DNA of 64,000 bases, taken from the NCBI RefSeq assembly GCF_002197845.1, contig NZ_NIDE01000009.1:62001-126000 (forward strand). The letters are read 5' to 3'. Shown here piece after piece: positions 48,409 to 57,434 of this stretch (positions within the stretch are counted from its first letter, which is position 1; each line of letters starts with the position of its first letter). A program made the translations under genes and the position numbers. Source of the stretch: Fimbriiglobus ruber. GTDB lineage: Bacteria > Planctomycetota > Planctomycetia > Gemmatales > Gemmataceae. The notes beneath the pieces were generated by a model that was given only the letters and a program-made list of their open reading frames with translations, ran no database searches and was not told the origin of the DNA.

Positions 48409-48449
48409 CGGTGTCAGCAATTCCCCGGCAGCCGGATTTGCCGAGTATT

Positions 48450-48890
48450 GTGGAGATTGCAGCAAGAAAGGTGTGTGGCCAGAACGGTTGCCGGATGTGT
48501 TCGGCCGTCCGAACGCTGTAGCTGGTCTTCCGCATCTTGCGAAACCGCCGGGTGCCACGTTCCGCGGCGTTGCTCGCTCCCAGGAAGCGTTTGTCATCCA
48601 AGTACGTCAACGCCTTCACGAGGTTCGAGCCGTGAAGCGCCTCCAACGCCCGGCCTAGCTTCTTAAATCGCTTCAACCGTCGCCGCAGACGCATCAAGTT
48701 GTCGGCGGCCGTCTGCGTCCGGCAGCGGCGGTCGAACAACTGATACACCTGCTTCATCAATGTGCGTAACAAGGGTTCCGCATCGGCCCCAAATCTATCA
48801 CGGCATTTGCCACAATCTCCAAGAAACCCCAGGCACTCGGGGCTCTTAACACGAAAAAACTTTGCCGGACCTGCTTGGATCGCGGGCAGG
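48450..48890 (-). pseudogene. C-terminal fragment of a DDE-type transposase
   Basis: The minus-strand frame reads SPECLGFLGDCGKCRDRFG, EPLLRTLMKQVYQLFDRRC and KALTYLDDKRFLGASNAAER, then RRFRKMRKTSYSVRTAEHIRQ. This is the end of a transposase in which SNA(x)ER and the RKM...Y(x)VRT block are typical. The N-terminal and most of the catalytic part are missing and no inverted ends were found, so it is a dead remnant. The left boundary is approximate. Confidence 0.7.
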
Positions 48891-48979
48891 TTGTAGGGTA
48901 ACAGACATCTCGCAGCCCGTCGTCACCCGGTTATTTCTGGCCGGTCGCCGTTGTCCTCCCGCACGGGTGAGGGTCATTT

Positions 48980-50770
48980 ATGCGAATCCGATGGTCCGCG
49001 GTGGCGTGCCTTCTAGGCGCCTCCTTGTCGCTGTCTCAGGGCTGTGGCCCGGCGGCCTCCCCGCCGCCCCCATCCGGCGCGGGCGGCCCCGCGGCGGCGG
49101 ACACCGAACCGGCCGCCTTCGAGGAAATGACCGCCGCGTCCGGAATCCTTGCCACATACCGGAACGGCGAAGACACGGCCGACCACATGTCAATCCTGGA
49201 GTCGTTGGGTGGCGGCGTGGGGATCATCGATTACGACGGCGACGGCCAACCCGACGTGTTCTTTCCCGGCGGCGGCGTGTTCGCCGGGAAAGACAAAAAG
49301 GAGATCACCGGCAACTCGTGCAAACTGTACCGGAACGCGGGCGGCGGCCGGTTCCGGGACGTGACCGCGGCCGCCGGGCTGGCGACTCTGGCCGGAGGCA
49401 AACCCTGGTTCTACAGCCACGCCGTCGCGGTCGGGGATTACGACCGCGACGGCTGGCCCGACCTGCTGGTCACCGGGTGGCGGGCGGTCGCCCTGTTCCG
49501 GAACGTCCCGGTGGACCCGGTCGATCCGGGCAAGGGGCGGCGGTTCGAGGACGTGACCGCGGCCGCCGGGTTGGGTACCGGGATCACGTGGGCGACCAGC
49601 GCGGCGTTCGCGGACTTCGACGGCGACGGCTACCCGGACCTGTACGTCTGCCAGTACGTGGACTGGTCGTGGGCGAAGAACCCGAGCTGCACGTACGACG
49701 GAAAGACGCCGGACACCTGCCCCCCGAAGAACTTCGACGGGTTGCCGCACAAGGTCTACCGAAACACCGGCCGCGGGACGTTCGTGGACGCCAGCGCGGA
49801 AGCCGGCCTGAAGCCCGGCGGGCCGAACGAGAGCAAAGGGTTGGGGGTGGTCGTCGTGGACGTGGACGGCGACGGCCGGCCGGACGTGTACGTCACCAAC
49901 GACACCGTCGACAACTACCTTTACATCAACCAGTCGGTGCCCGGCCGGATCCGGTTTCGGGAAGAGGGGTTGACCGCCGGCGTCGCCCGGGACGACCAGG
50001 GCCGGCCGAACGGCAGCATGGGGACGGACGCCGGCGACCCCGACCGGACCGGCCGGCCGGCGCTCTGGGTGACCAATTACGAGAACGAGTTGCACGCGCT
50101 GTACGGGAACGAGTCGACCCCCGGCCGCGCGTTCTTCACCTTCCGCACGTCGGCCGCCGGGATCGCGGCCCTCGGACAGAAGCACGTCGGCTGGGGGACC
50201 GGGTTCCTCGACTACGATCTCGACGGCTGGGAGGATTTGTTCGTCGCGAACGGGCACGCGATCCTGCGCCCGGTGCCCGGGGCGGCACCCCGGAAGCAGT
50301 TCCCGGTGTTGTTGCACAACCAGAAGGGCCGGTTCCGCATCGCGAGCCGGCAGGTCGGTGACTACGGCCGGCAACCGCACCTGGCCCGCGGGTTGGCGAT
50401 CGCGGACCTGGACAACGACGGCCGGCCGGACGTTGTCATCAGTCACGTGAACGAGCCGGCCGCCATCCTGCGAGGGATCGGGGGCGTTGGTCGGCACTGG
50501 CTCGGGGTCGACCTCCGCGGTCGAGACCACGCCTGCGTGGTCGGGACGCGGGTGGTGTTCGAGGCCGACGGACAGCGACAAACCCGGTTCGCCAAAGGCG
50601 GAGGATCTTACGGTTCCTCCGGCGACCGGCGGCTGTTATTCGGTCTGGGCCAAACGACGAGCGGCCGGTTGACCGTCACCTGGCCGGACAGAAGCGAGCA
50701 GACCTTCGACGCCGTTGCGGCCGATCAGTATTACCGTATCGTGCAAGGCAAAAGTCGGCCGGAGACGTAA
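48980..50770 (+). CDS. CRTAC1-like lipoprotein: FG-GAP repeats and ASPIC/UnbV domain
   Basis: A 596-aa exported lipoprotein (SLSLSQGCG lipobox near residue 22). It carries a run of FG-GAP/VCBS calcium-binding repeats: IIDYDGDGQPDVFFPGG, VGDYDRDGWPDLLVTGW, FADFDGDGYPDLYVCQYVDW, VDVDGDGRPDVYVTND and LDYDLDGWEDLFVANGH. The C-terminal part RHWLGVDLRGRDHACVVGTR and TVTWPDRSEQTFDAVAADQYY is the ASPIC/UnbV domain. The architecture matches cartilage acidic protein-like proteins. These are surface beta-propellers presumed to mediate adhesion. It opens a row of envelope genes. Confidence 0.92.
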   Translation: MRIRWSAVACLLGASLSLSQGCGPAASPPPPSGAGGPAAADTEPAAFEEMTAASGILATYRNGEDTADHMSILESLGGGVGIIDYDGDGQPDVFFPGGGVFAGKDKKEITGNSCKLYRNAGGGRFRDVTAAAGLATLAGGKPWFYSHAVAVGDYDRDGWPDLLVTGWRAVALFRNVPVDPVDPGKGRRFEDVTAAAGLGTGITWATSAAFADFDGDGYPDLYVCQYVDWSWAKNPSCTYDGKTPDTCPPKNFDGLPHKVYRNTGRGTFVDASAEAGLKPGGPNESKGLGVVVVDVDGDGRPDVYVTNDTVDNYLYINQSVPGRIRFREEGLTAGVARDDQGRPNGSMGTDAGDPDRTGRPALWVTNYENELHALYGNESTPGRAFFTFRTSAAGIAALGQKHVGWGTGFLDYDLDGWEDLFVANGHAILRPVPGAAPRKQFPVLLHNQKGRFRIASRQVGDYGRQPHLARGLAIADLDNDGRPDVVISHVNEPAAILRGIGGVGRHWLGVDLRGRDHACVVGTRVVFEADGQRQTRFAKGGGSYGSSGDRRLLFGLGQTTSGRLTVTWPDRSEQTFDAVAADQYYRIVQGKSRPET

Positions 50771-51408
50771 CAAGTTTCGGTGCAGAGTGCGGGCATCAGC
50801 TGACGAAGCGAGAGACTCGCCCGGAATACCGTCACTTTAAAATCGAGAAACGGAGAAACGGACGTCTGCGGGAATATCGCTTGACCGAACATCTTGCAAC
50901 TGATACTTATGTAAAGGGAGTGTAAAATTTCGCAAGTCTACGGATCTGCTTGCGACGATTTTATACACGGGTTGCAGACTCGCACCGCCGGGAAGAGCGC
51001 ATACCAATCGCCGGACGATTGATTACCCGAAACGCCTCGGTCTGTCGGCTCAATCGACAGTAATTCGCAGGATTGCACGGGTATTCCAATTTTGCAACAG
51101 CGATTGGTGTCCTTGATTTTGTGAAATCGAGGTATTTGTCGGTCCGTAAGATCAAGGTTGCTTCTCTCGGGCACCACTTATTTTATTCACTCGCTGGCCG
51201 GTTGGACGTTTTGAAGAACGGGAACTCGGCAACAGTCCGACCCCCACACGTGCTTTTTTTGGACCATTCGGGGGGCGATTGTCGCCCCGGAGCCGCCCCG
51301 GAGAAATTGGTCGCGCCCGCGACATCGAAACGACTCCAAGGTAAATGACCGACTCGCGTTTTTTCAAGACGCCCGGCGGTCCTCTCCTCACACCCTGGTG
51401 GTGCCGTC
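50771..51408. other. Long AT-richer intergenic region
   Basis: This 638-bp gap is clearly less GC-rich than its surroundings. No gene, repeat or tRNA was recognised. TTGACC at about 50881 followed by TACTTA after 17 bp is a weak promoter candidate. The base composition shift may mark foreign DNA. Confidence 0.45.
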
Positions 51409-52314
51409 ATGTTACCCGTTGATACGTACCGTCGCTTGAAAGGGTTCACGCTGATCGAGCTGTTGGTGGTGATCGCCATCATCGCGATCCTCATCGGGTT
51501 GTTGCTGCCCGCCGTTCAGAAGGTCCGCGAAGCCGCGGCCCGCGCCAAGTGTACGAACAACCTCAAGCAAATGAGCCTGGGCACGATCAACTGTGCCGAC
51601 ACGAACAGCGGCAAGTTGCCGCCGTCGATCGGGCTCTTCCCCGGCATACAGACGGGGCCCGGCAACAGCGACGGCGGGCTCTTTCTGCACATCTTGCCTT
51701 TCATCGAACAAGGGACGCTGTACCAGGCCTCGTCTGTCACGCCAGAACCGAACGACCGCAACGGCGGACAGCAAACCTATTCTCAGTGGACCGCACCGGT
51801 ACAGGGATCAAGAGTGCAGGCGTATGTATGTCCATCAGATGTATGGAACACTTCGGCCCTTGCGCACTCGAGTTATGGGATCAACGGTCAAATTTTCCGG
51901 ATGAATTACCCGCCATCCACGGGCGGCTGGGCCAACAACAGTTTCGCCATGTTTCCCGCCTCGATTCCGGACGGGACTTCAAATACCATCTTTTTCGCCG
52001 AAAAGGTGGCGTCGTGTAACACCGGCAATTACCCGGACAATTACTGGCCGGACTGGGGACCGATTATCGCGTCGTCGGACGAAGGGGATCCGACGGGACC
52101 GGCGGCGATCTGGCAGCCGTCTCCAAAGCCGGGTCTGAACGCCGCTGGGGCGCCGGCGGGCATCTGCGACGGTGGTCGTGGCAGTTCTTATCACACTGCC
52201 GTCATCAACGTGGCGATGGCGGACGGTAGCGTCCGTAACGTGTCGGCAAGTGTCGACCCGAACATGTGGTGGTACGCGTTCACCCCGAACGGCGGCGAGG
52301 TTCTCAACTGGTAA
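51409..52314 (+). CDS. DUF1559 prepilin-like protein
   Basis: A 301-aa protein with the leader [20 protein letters not shown], then VREAAARAKCTNNLKQMSLG, a CPSD block, PDGTSNTIFFAEKV and the C-terminal MADGSVRNVS signature. It is the third DUF1559 gene of the window and again has a lipoprotein gene beside it. Exported pseudopilin-like role by family; no specific function. Confidence 0.92.
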   Translation: MLPVDTYRRLKGFTLIELLVVIAIIAILIGLLLPAVQKVREAAARAKCTNNLKQMSLGTINCADTNSGKLPPSIGLFPGIQTGPGNSDGGLFLHILPFIEQGTLYQASSVTPEPNDRNGGQQTYSQWTAPVQGSRVQAYVCPSDVWNTSALAHSSYGINGQIFRMNYPPSTGGWANNSFAMFPASIPDGTSNTIFFAEKVASCNTGNYPDNYWPDWGPIIASSDEGDPTGPAAIWQPSPKPGLNAAGAPAGICDGGRGSSYHTAVINVAMADGSVRNVSASVDPNMWWYAFTPNGGEVLNW

Positions 52315-52324
52315 GCTCATAACT

Positions 52325-52356
52325 TTCCCCGGGCGGCTTGGCGGCCGCCCGGGGAA
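52325..52356 (+). terminator. Strong hairpin between DUF1559 and lipoprotein genes
   Basis: TTCCCCGGGCGGC pairs with GCCGCCCGGGGAA (13 bp, 6-nt loop) 11 bp after the DUF1559 stop. There is only a weak T run afterward, so it may attenuate rather than stop transcription into the lipoprotein gene. Confidence 0.7.
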
Positions 52357-52376
52357 TCTCTTCCATCCTCACTTTC

Positions 52377-52919
52377 ATGAGATCCTGCTCTATGTGTCAC
52401 GCTGCCAGACGCCTGCCCGCGAGGGGGGCGGCCCTGCTCGTGCTGGTCGTTGGTTTCGGCTTCCTCTCTGGGTGTGGTCGGGGAACTGGGTCCGTGTCGG
52501 GCAAAGTGACCTACAAAGGCGTGTCACTCAAGGGCGGTAATGTTGTTTTCGTGAGTACGGACGGCGGCCGGAGTGTCAGTTCATCCATCGCCGAAGACGG
52601 GTCGTACAGCGGCAAAGACATTGATACCGGGACGTACAAAGTCTGTGTCGAGACCAAGTCCTTAAAGCCGCCGGACGGGTGGGGCCGGGGGGCTATGATG
52701 GGAGGGTCTTCGGGCCGCCCGGGGGGTGCGGACAAACCCTTGGACGCGGGAACCGCCGTTCCGCCGGGGTACACCCCGAGCAGTCCCGGCGCCGCGGTCG
52801 CCGCCAGAAACGCCAAGCGCTACGTCATGATCCCGGACGAATACGGCGACTCGACCAAAACGACTCTGTCTATTGCGATCCAGCAGGGCGCGCAGACGTA
52901 CGATATCGACATTAAATAA
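52377..52919 (+). CDS. Small lipoprotein paired with a DUF1559 gene
   Basis: A 180-aa lipoprotein. The hydrophobic leader ALLVLVVGFGFLSGCG ends in a lipobox (LSGC). GSVSGKVTYKGVSLKGGNVVF and the DGSYSGKDIDTGTYKVCVETK blade show the same small beta-sandwich as the proteins at 10.5 and 26.1 kb. The central Gly/Pro-rich linker (about 105-135) is unusual for the set. An ATG at 52392 is an alternative start, 5 residues shorter. Function unknown. Confidence 0.8.
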   Translation: MRSCSMCHAARRLPARGAALLVLVVGFGFLSGCGRGTGSVSGKVTYKGVSLKGGNVVFVSTDGGRSVSSSIAEDGSYSGKDIDTGTYKVCVETKSLKPPDGWGRGAMMGGSSGRPGGADKPLDAGTAVPPGYTPSSPGAAVAARNAKRYVMIPDEYGDSTKTTLSIAIQQGAQTYDIDIK

Positions 52920-53074
52920 AACGACAACGTGGGGTCGGTGTGCCGCCCGCGGTTGTTGTCACGACCGGCCCGACGGGGGATCATTCCCGCCGGGTCTCTC
53001 CTGTTCGCCACCTCATCTTTGCACGGTCAGCCCAGACCCAGAATTGACTCGGACGCGATCGCGAGACGGGCAAG

Positions 53075-54454
53075 ATGACCCAAGACGTGCAAGAACCGCT
53101 TCCGGCCGCCCAACCTTCGGAGGCAGTACTTTCTGTTCCGGTCACCCGCTGGCGGCGGGTAGCCCGGGCGGTCTCGATTTTGCCCCGATTCGTGGGCCGG
53201 CGGCCACTCAGATCGTTGGCGGTCGTCGCGGCGCTCGCGGCCGCCGCGGCGGCGGGTTTTTGGGGCTACTTCCAGTATCATTTGCGGGCGGCCCGGGAGG
53301 CGGTGTCGTTGGGCCATAACGCGGTCGCCACGCGCCACCTCAGAGCCTGCCAGTGGGTCCGACCGGAAGATCCGGAAGTCTTACTATTGGCCTCGCGGGT
53401 GGCCCGGCGGAGCGGCACGTGGGTCGAGGCCGAATCCCTACTCGATGCTTATTGGGCCCGCTACGGGGACGACGACGCACTGGTGCTGGAACGCCTCCTT
53501 CTCCGCGCGACGCGGGGCGAGACCGAGGGAACCACCCAGTTACTCGTCGCGCGCGTCGCCCGGGATGACCCCGCCAGTCCGCTGGCCCGGGAAGCGCTCG
53601 TCACCGGGTTGCTTTACCGGTTCCGTTGGGGCGACGCCGACCGGTTCCTCGACGATTGGTTGAAGCAGGCACCGGACGACCCGGTGGCTTTGCTGCTCCG
53701 GGGAAAGCTACAAGAACAACGGGAGCAGACGACCGAAGCTCTCGGTTCCTTCCGCCGGGTACTCGAGGTCGATCCCGAGCAAGATGAGGCCCGGATGCGG
53801 CTGGCGGCGATTCTGCTCCAACTCCGTCAGGGGGAGGAGGCGGTCGCCCACCTCGGTTACCTCAACCGACGGCTCCCCGATCACCCGGGAGTTCAGGCCC
53901 ATTGGGCCCGCGCGCTGGCACTCCAGGGTCGGACGGACGAAGCCCGGGCCGCGCTGGATGACTGTCTTCGGGCACACCCGCACAACGCGGCCGCGCTCGC
54001 CGAGCGCGGCCGGATCGCGGGACTGGACGCGGACAACGCGGCGGCGGTCGATTACCTCCGACTGGCCGTCCGACTCGACCCCGGCAACCTGGCCACCCGG
54101 TATCAGTACACCCTCGCCCTGACCCGGGACGGCAAACCCGACGAGTCGGCGAGAGAACAAAACACGATCCGCCAGATGGAGGCCGACGCCACGCGGATTA
54201 ACGAACTCATCCGGGTGCGACTTCTGGCAACGCCGAACGACCCGGCCGTTCATCACGAAATTGCCACGATCGCCCTCCGGGCCGGCCGCCCCGAAGAGGC
54301 CGTGCGGTGGTTCATGATCGCGCTCCAGGCTGACCCCGACTACGCACCGACGCACCGGGCTCTGGCCGGGTATTACCAGCAAATCGACAACCCGGTTCTG
54401 GCCGCCAAGCACCGCGCCCTGAGTCAACGCTCGGGTTCGAAGCCGGCCCCGTGA
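53075..54454 (+). CDS. TPR membrane protein, paralog A
   Basis: A 459-aa protein with one membrane segment (about residues 47-66) and a large extracytoplasmic TPR domain. Units include LGSFRRVLEVDPEQDEARMRLAAILLQL, LRLAVRLDPGNLATRYQYTL and VRWFMIALQADPDYAPTHRALAGYY. It is a paralog of the next gene: both have an aromatic-rich YQY motif after the helix, followed by LRAC and LLASRVARRSG. The two genes overlap by 4 bp and are surely co-translated. They probably form a scaffold with the surface propellers of the cluster; the function is inferred. Confidence 0.85.
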   Translation: MTQDVQEPLPAAQPSEAVLSVPVTRWRRVARAVSILPRFVGRRPLRSLAVVAALAAAAAAGFWGYFQYHLRAAREAVSLGHNAVATRHLRACQWVRPEDPEVLLLASRVARRSGTWVEAESLLDAYWARYGDDDALVLERLLLRATRGETEGTTQLLVARVARDDPASPLAREALVTGLLYRFRWGDADRFLDDWLKQAPDDPVALLLRGKLQEQREQTTEALGSFRRVLEVDPEQDEARMRLAAILLQLRQGEEAVAHLGYLNRRLPDHPGVQAHWARALALQGRTDEARAALDDCLRAHPHNAAALAERGRIAGLDADNAAAVDYLRLAVRLDPGNLATRYQYTLALTRDGKPDESAREQNTIRQMEADATRINELIRVRLLATPNDPAVHHEIATIALRAGRPEEAVRWFMIALQADPDYAPTHRALAGYYQQIDNPVLAAKHRALSQRSGSKPAP

Positions 54455-55770
54455 CCACCCCCGTGACCACCCCCTCGTCCGCCGGCCCCGGAGCCCGACC
54501 CGTGACGTTCCGCGCGTTCCTCGGACGCTTCCGATCCCGCCGCGCCCTGGCCGCCCTGGCCGCCGCCGCCGTACTCGCCGGTGCGGGCGGCCCCCAGGTC
54601 TGGGCCTGGTATCAGTACCGGACCGCGGAGACCGCGCTCCGCCGGTTCCGGCCCGACGCGGCCCAGCAGTCCCTGGCCGCCTGTCTGACGGTCTGGTCGG
54701 ACCGCCCGTCGGTCCACCTGCTCGCCAGCCGGGCGGCGCGCCAGGACGGGGACTTTGAGGAGGCCGACCGCCAGTTACGGGCCTGTCAGCAATTGAACGG
54801 GGGTTCCTCGGACGAGATCGCGTTCGAGTGGGCACTGCTCCAGGCGGCGGCGGGCAACGTCCGCGAGGTCGAAGAGTACCTGCAGCGGAGGGCCGACCAG
54901 GACCCGGCCGATGCCCCGCTGGTCTGGGAGGCGTTGGTCGAAGGGTACGTCCGCGTCTACCGGATTCGCGACGCGATGGCCTGCCTGGACCACTGGCTGA
55001 CCCGCGACCCGGACAACCTGCGGGCCCTGGAACTTCGCGGCCTGGCGTACCAAAACGGGAAGGCGGCCCAGCGGGGGTCCGAGGACTTCCGCCGGGTGCT
55101 GGAACGGGACCCGACCCGGGACGCGGTCCGGTGGCGGCTGATCGCCGCGCTGTTGGACATGGGGAGTTACGAAGAGGCTCTGCCGCACCTGGAACACGTC
55201 GCGCGCCAGCGGCCGGACGACCCGGACGTACAGGTGCGGCTGGCCCGGTGCCTCAACATGATCGGGCGGGGCGAGGACGCCCGGCGGATGCTCGACGCCG
55301 CCCTCGAACGACACCCCGGCCACGGGCTCGGTTGGCGGACCCGCGGCCAGTTCGCGTTGGCGGACCGTCAACCGGCCGACGCGGAAACGTGGCTCCGTCG
55401 GGCAACAACTGTACTGCCGAACGACTATCAGTCACACTGGCTGCTCTTCCAAGCCCTCCAACAGCAGGGTCATGCCGATCAAGCCCGGAACCAGCTGCTG
55501 AAGACGGAAGAGGTGAAAGAGCGGAGCGAGAGGCTCGGCGAACTGACCAGCCGGAAACTGTCCGAACAACCACTCGATCCCGCGCTGCACTACGAAATGG
55601 GCACGCTCCTGATGCGGACCGGCCAGGCGGCCGTCGGCGAGCGGTGGTTACTCAGCGCCCTGAGCCTCGACTCGGAGTACCGGCCCGCACACGCTGCCCT
55701 GGCGGAGTATTACGAGCGCCAGGGCGACGCGGCGCGGGCCGCGGACCACCGTCAACGGGCCGGCCGCTGA
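54451..55770 (+). CDS. TPR membrane protein, paralog B
   Basis: A 439-aa protein starting at a GTG that overlaps the stop of paralog A. Membrane segment at about residues 30-50, then TPR units such as FRRVLERDPTRDAVRWRLIAALLDM and YYERQGDAARAADHRQRAG at the end. It shares WYQYR and SLAACL...LLASRAARQDGDF with paralog A, so the pair arose by tandem duplication. Its last 19 bp overlap the end of the converging FG-GAP gene. Confidence 0.85.
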   Translation: MTTPVTTPSSAGPGARPVTFRAFLGRFRSRRALAALAAAAVLAGAGGPQVWAWYQYRTAETALRRFRPDAAQQSLAACLTVWSDRPSVHLLASRAARQDGDFEEADRQLRACQQLNGGSSDEIAFEWALLQAAAGNVREVEEYLQRRADQDPADAPLVWEALVEGYVRVYRIRDAMACLDHWLTRDPDNLRALELRGLAYQNGKAAQRGSEDFRRVLERDPTRDAVRWRLIAALLDMGSYEEALPHLEHVARQRPDDPDVQVRLARCLNMIGRGEDARRMLDAALERHPGHGLGWRTRGQFALADRQPADAETWLRRATTVLPNDYQSHWLLFQALQQQGHADQARNQLLKTEEVKERSERLGELTSRKLSEQPLDPALHYEMGTLLMRTGQAAVGERWLLSALSLDSEYRPAHAALAEYYERQGDAARAADHRQRAGR

Positions 55771-57362
55771 CGGGGTGAACCGGCCGCCGGCCCACCGAGG
55801 TTTTTCCAGATCGTGACCGGGTGATCCGTCGTCATCGAACTGAAATTGCCGACCACAATGTCCGCCCGCCCGGTCCCGTAAAGGTCGCCGGCGGCACACA
55901 CCACCGCGTCGCACTCGGCCGTCAGCAACGGGTGTCGTTCAAACCTCCCTGGGGCGACCTGTTCCAAGACGACGACCGCGTCGGCCTTCCGGGCCGGCCG
56001 GTCTGGGAACTTGTCACCCGGCAGGAAACTCACCGCGACGATGTCGAGGCGGCCCGTGCCGGTCAGGTCCGCTGCGACCGCGTTGTGGGCTCCATACATC
56101 GGGGCGATCGGGTGATGCTCAAACAGCAAGCCGCCTTTGTTTTCCAGCCACTGTACCCCGTGGTACGGTTTGTACAGGTACGGTTCGTCGAGGATGTCGC
56201 CGTTAGTGTAAAGTACGTCGAGGGAGCCGTCCCCGTTGAGGTCCACCAGCTGGATGCCGCTGCTGCCATATCCGGGGTGAGGAGCTCGATAAAGGGTCTG
56301 TTTTCGGAACGAGCCGCCGCCCTCGTTAATGAAGGCGACCACGGTCTCGTGTTCCTGGGCGATGAGGGCCACGAAATCCGGCTTGCCGTCGCCGTTCAGG
56401 TCGGCAACGGGGACGTGAATCGCGCCGGGGCGGGCGTCGAGCGTCCGCGGCACGAACCGCGGCTTGTCCCAGTTTTCCGTGAGGTTTTCCAGCAGCAAGA
56501 TTTCCCCGGCCGCGTGCAAACCGAACACCCCCACGACCAGGTCGAGCTTGCCGGTCCCGAAGAAATCGGCCGCCCGGACGTCGGCGACCCGGCCGACGTT
56601 GTCGAGCAGGGTGATCGGGGTGAACGACCCGTCGGCCCGGCCGCGGAGCCAGACCACGCTCCCGCACCGGCGGTCGGTCGGCGGGAAACTGCCGAGGTTC
56701 GCCACCAGAATGTCGCGGATGCCGTCGCCGTCGAGATCGACCACCTCGGCGTGGGCCGGGTTCGCCACCCGGGCTAACACCTTCCAGGCCGGGGCCGGGT
56801 CGGCCGGCCGCAGCAGCATGACCCGGCCGCCTTGCATGTCGCACGCCAGAACCTCGAGTGGCCCGGCGCCGGTAGTCGGTGCCGACAGGCGGACCAGATT
56901 CACGTTCGAGACGGCCGGGCGGACGGGGGCCGCCGGACCGGGGTAGCTCACCCGTTCGAACCGGACGCCGAGCGGCCGGCCCGCGGCCGGGCACTCCGCG
57001 GCCGGCAACTCCTCGGGCGCCCGGTCCTCGAAATAGCGGACGACGGACTCGACCGGCGGAGCCGGGAGGGACAACCCGGACTGCTCGAAAAAGCGGAAGC
57101 CGCGCTCGACCTCGGCCCGCCAGTACCGGCGCGGGAAAGTATCCGGGGGCGGGTACGCGTGGCACGAGCCGCCACAAAAGTTGTGGACGCGGACTTCGAT
57201 GTCGGCCGCGGGCAGTGGGGCGGGCCGGGCCGGGGGCGGGGTGCCCGCCCCCGGCGCCCACCGCAGGTATCCCACGGCACCGGCCGCGGCCGCCAGCGCG
57301 ACCAAACCGACCAACCCGGCCGTCCACAACCGGTAACGGGTCCGCGGTGGGGCGATCGACAT
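55752..57362 (-). CDS. Membrane-anchored FG-GAP protein with CxxxCH motif
   Basis: A 536-aa protein with one N-terminal membrane segment (about residues 13-31). Near residue 63 lies NFCGGSCHAYPPPDTFPRR, a cytochrome-like motif, but with three residues between the cysteines instead of two. After it comes a row of FG-GAP/VCBS repeats: EVVDLDGDGIRDILVANLGS, VADLNGDGKPDFVAL, LVDLNGDGSLDVLYTNGD, AADLTGTGRLDIVAVS and AGDLYGTGRADIVVGNF. The gene faces the TPR pair tail to tail. GAGGTG supports the ATG at 57362; GTG 57365 is also possible. Probably a calcium-binding propeller at the cell surface. Confidence 0.88.
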   Translation of the reverse strand: MSIAPPRTRYRLWTAGLVGLVALAAAAGAVGYLRWAPGAGTPPPARPAPLPAADIEVRVHNFCGGSCHAYPPPDTFPRRYWRAEVERGFRFFEQSGLSLPAPPVESVVRYFEDRAPEELPAAECPAAGRPLGVRFERVSYPGPAAPVRPAVSNVNLVRLSAPTTGAGPLEVLACDMQGGRVMLLRPADPAPAWKVLARVANPAHAEVVDLDGDGIRDILVANLGSFPPTDRRCGSVVWLRGRADGSFTPITLLDNVGRVADVRAADFFGTGKLDLVVGVFGLHAAGEILLLENLTENWDKPRFVPRTLDARPGAIHVPVADLNGDGKPDFVALIAQEHETVVAFINEGGGSFRKQTLYRAPHPGYGSSGIQLVDLNGDGSLDVLYTNGDILDEPYLYKPYHGVQWLENKGGLLFEHHPIAPMYGAHNAVAADLTGTGRLDIVAVSFLPGDKFPDRPARKADAVVVLEQVAPGRFERHPLLTAECDAVVCAAGDLYGTGRADIVVGNFSSMTTDHPVTIWKNLGGPAAGSPRQRPAR

Positions 57363-57434
57363 CACGCACCTCGATGAATACGAATGAGTACGTCCGAATG
57401 ATCCCGCCGCGCGGGCGGGGAGCTGGCGCGCCGG

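Noticed and set aside
53708-54835. 375-codon minus-strand open frame across both TPR genes
   Set aside because: Antisense shadow; it lacks a domain and crosses two clear plus-strand genes.
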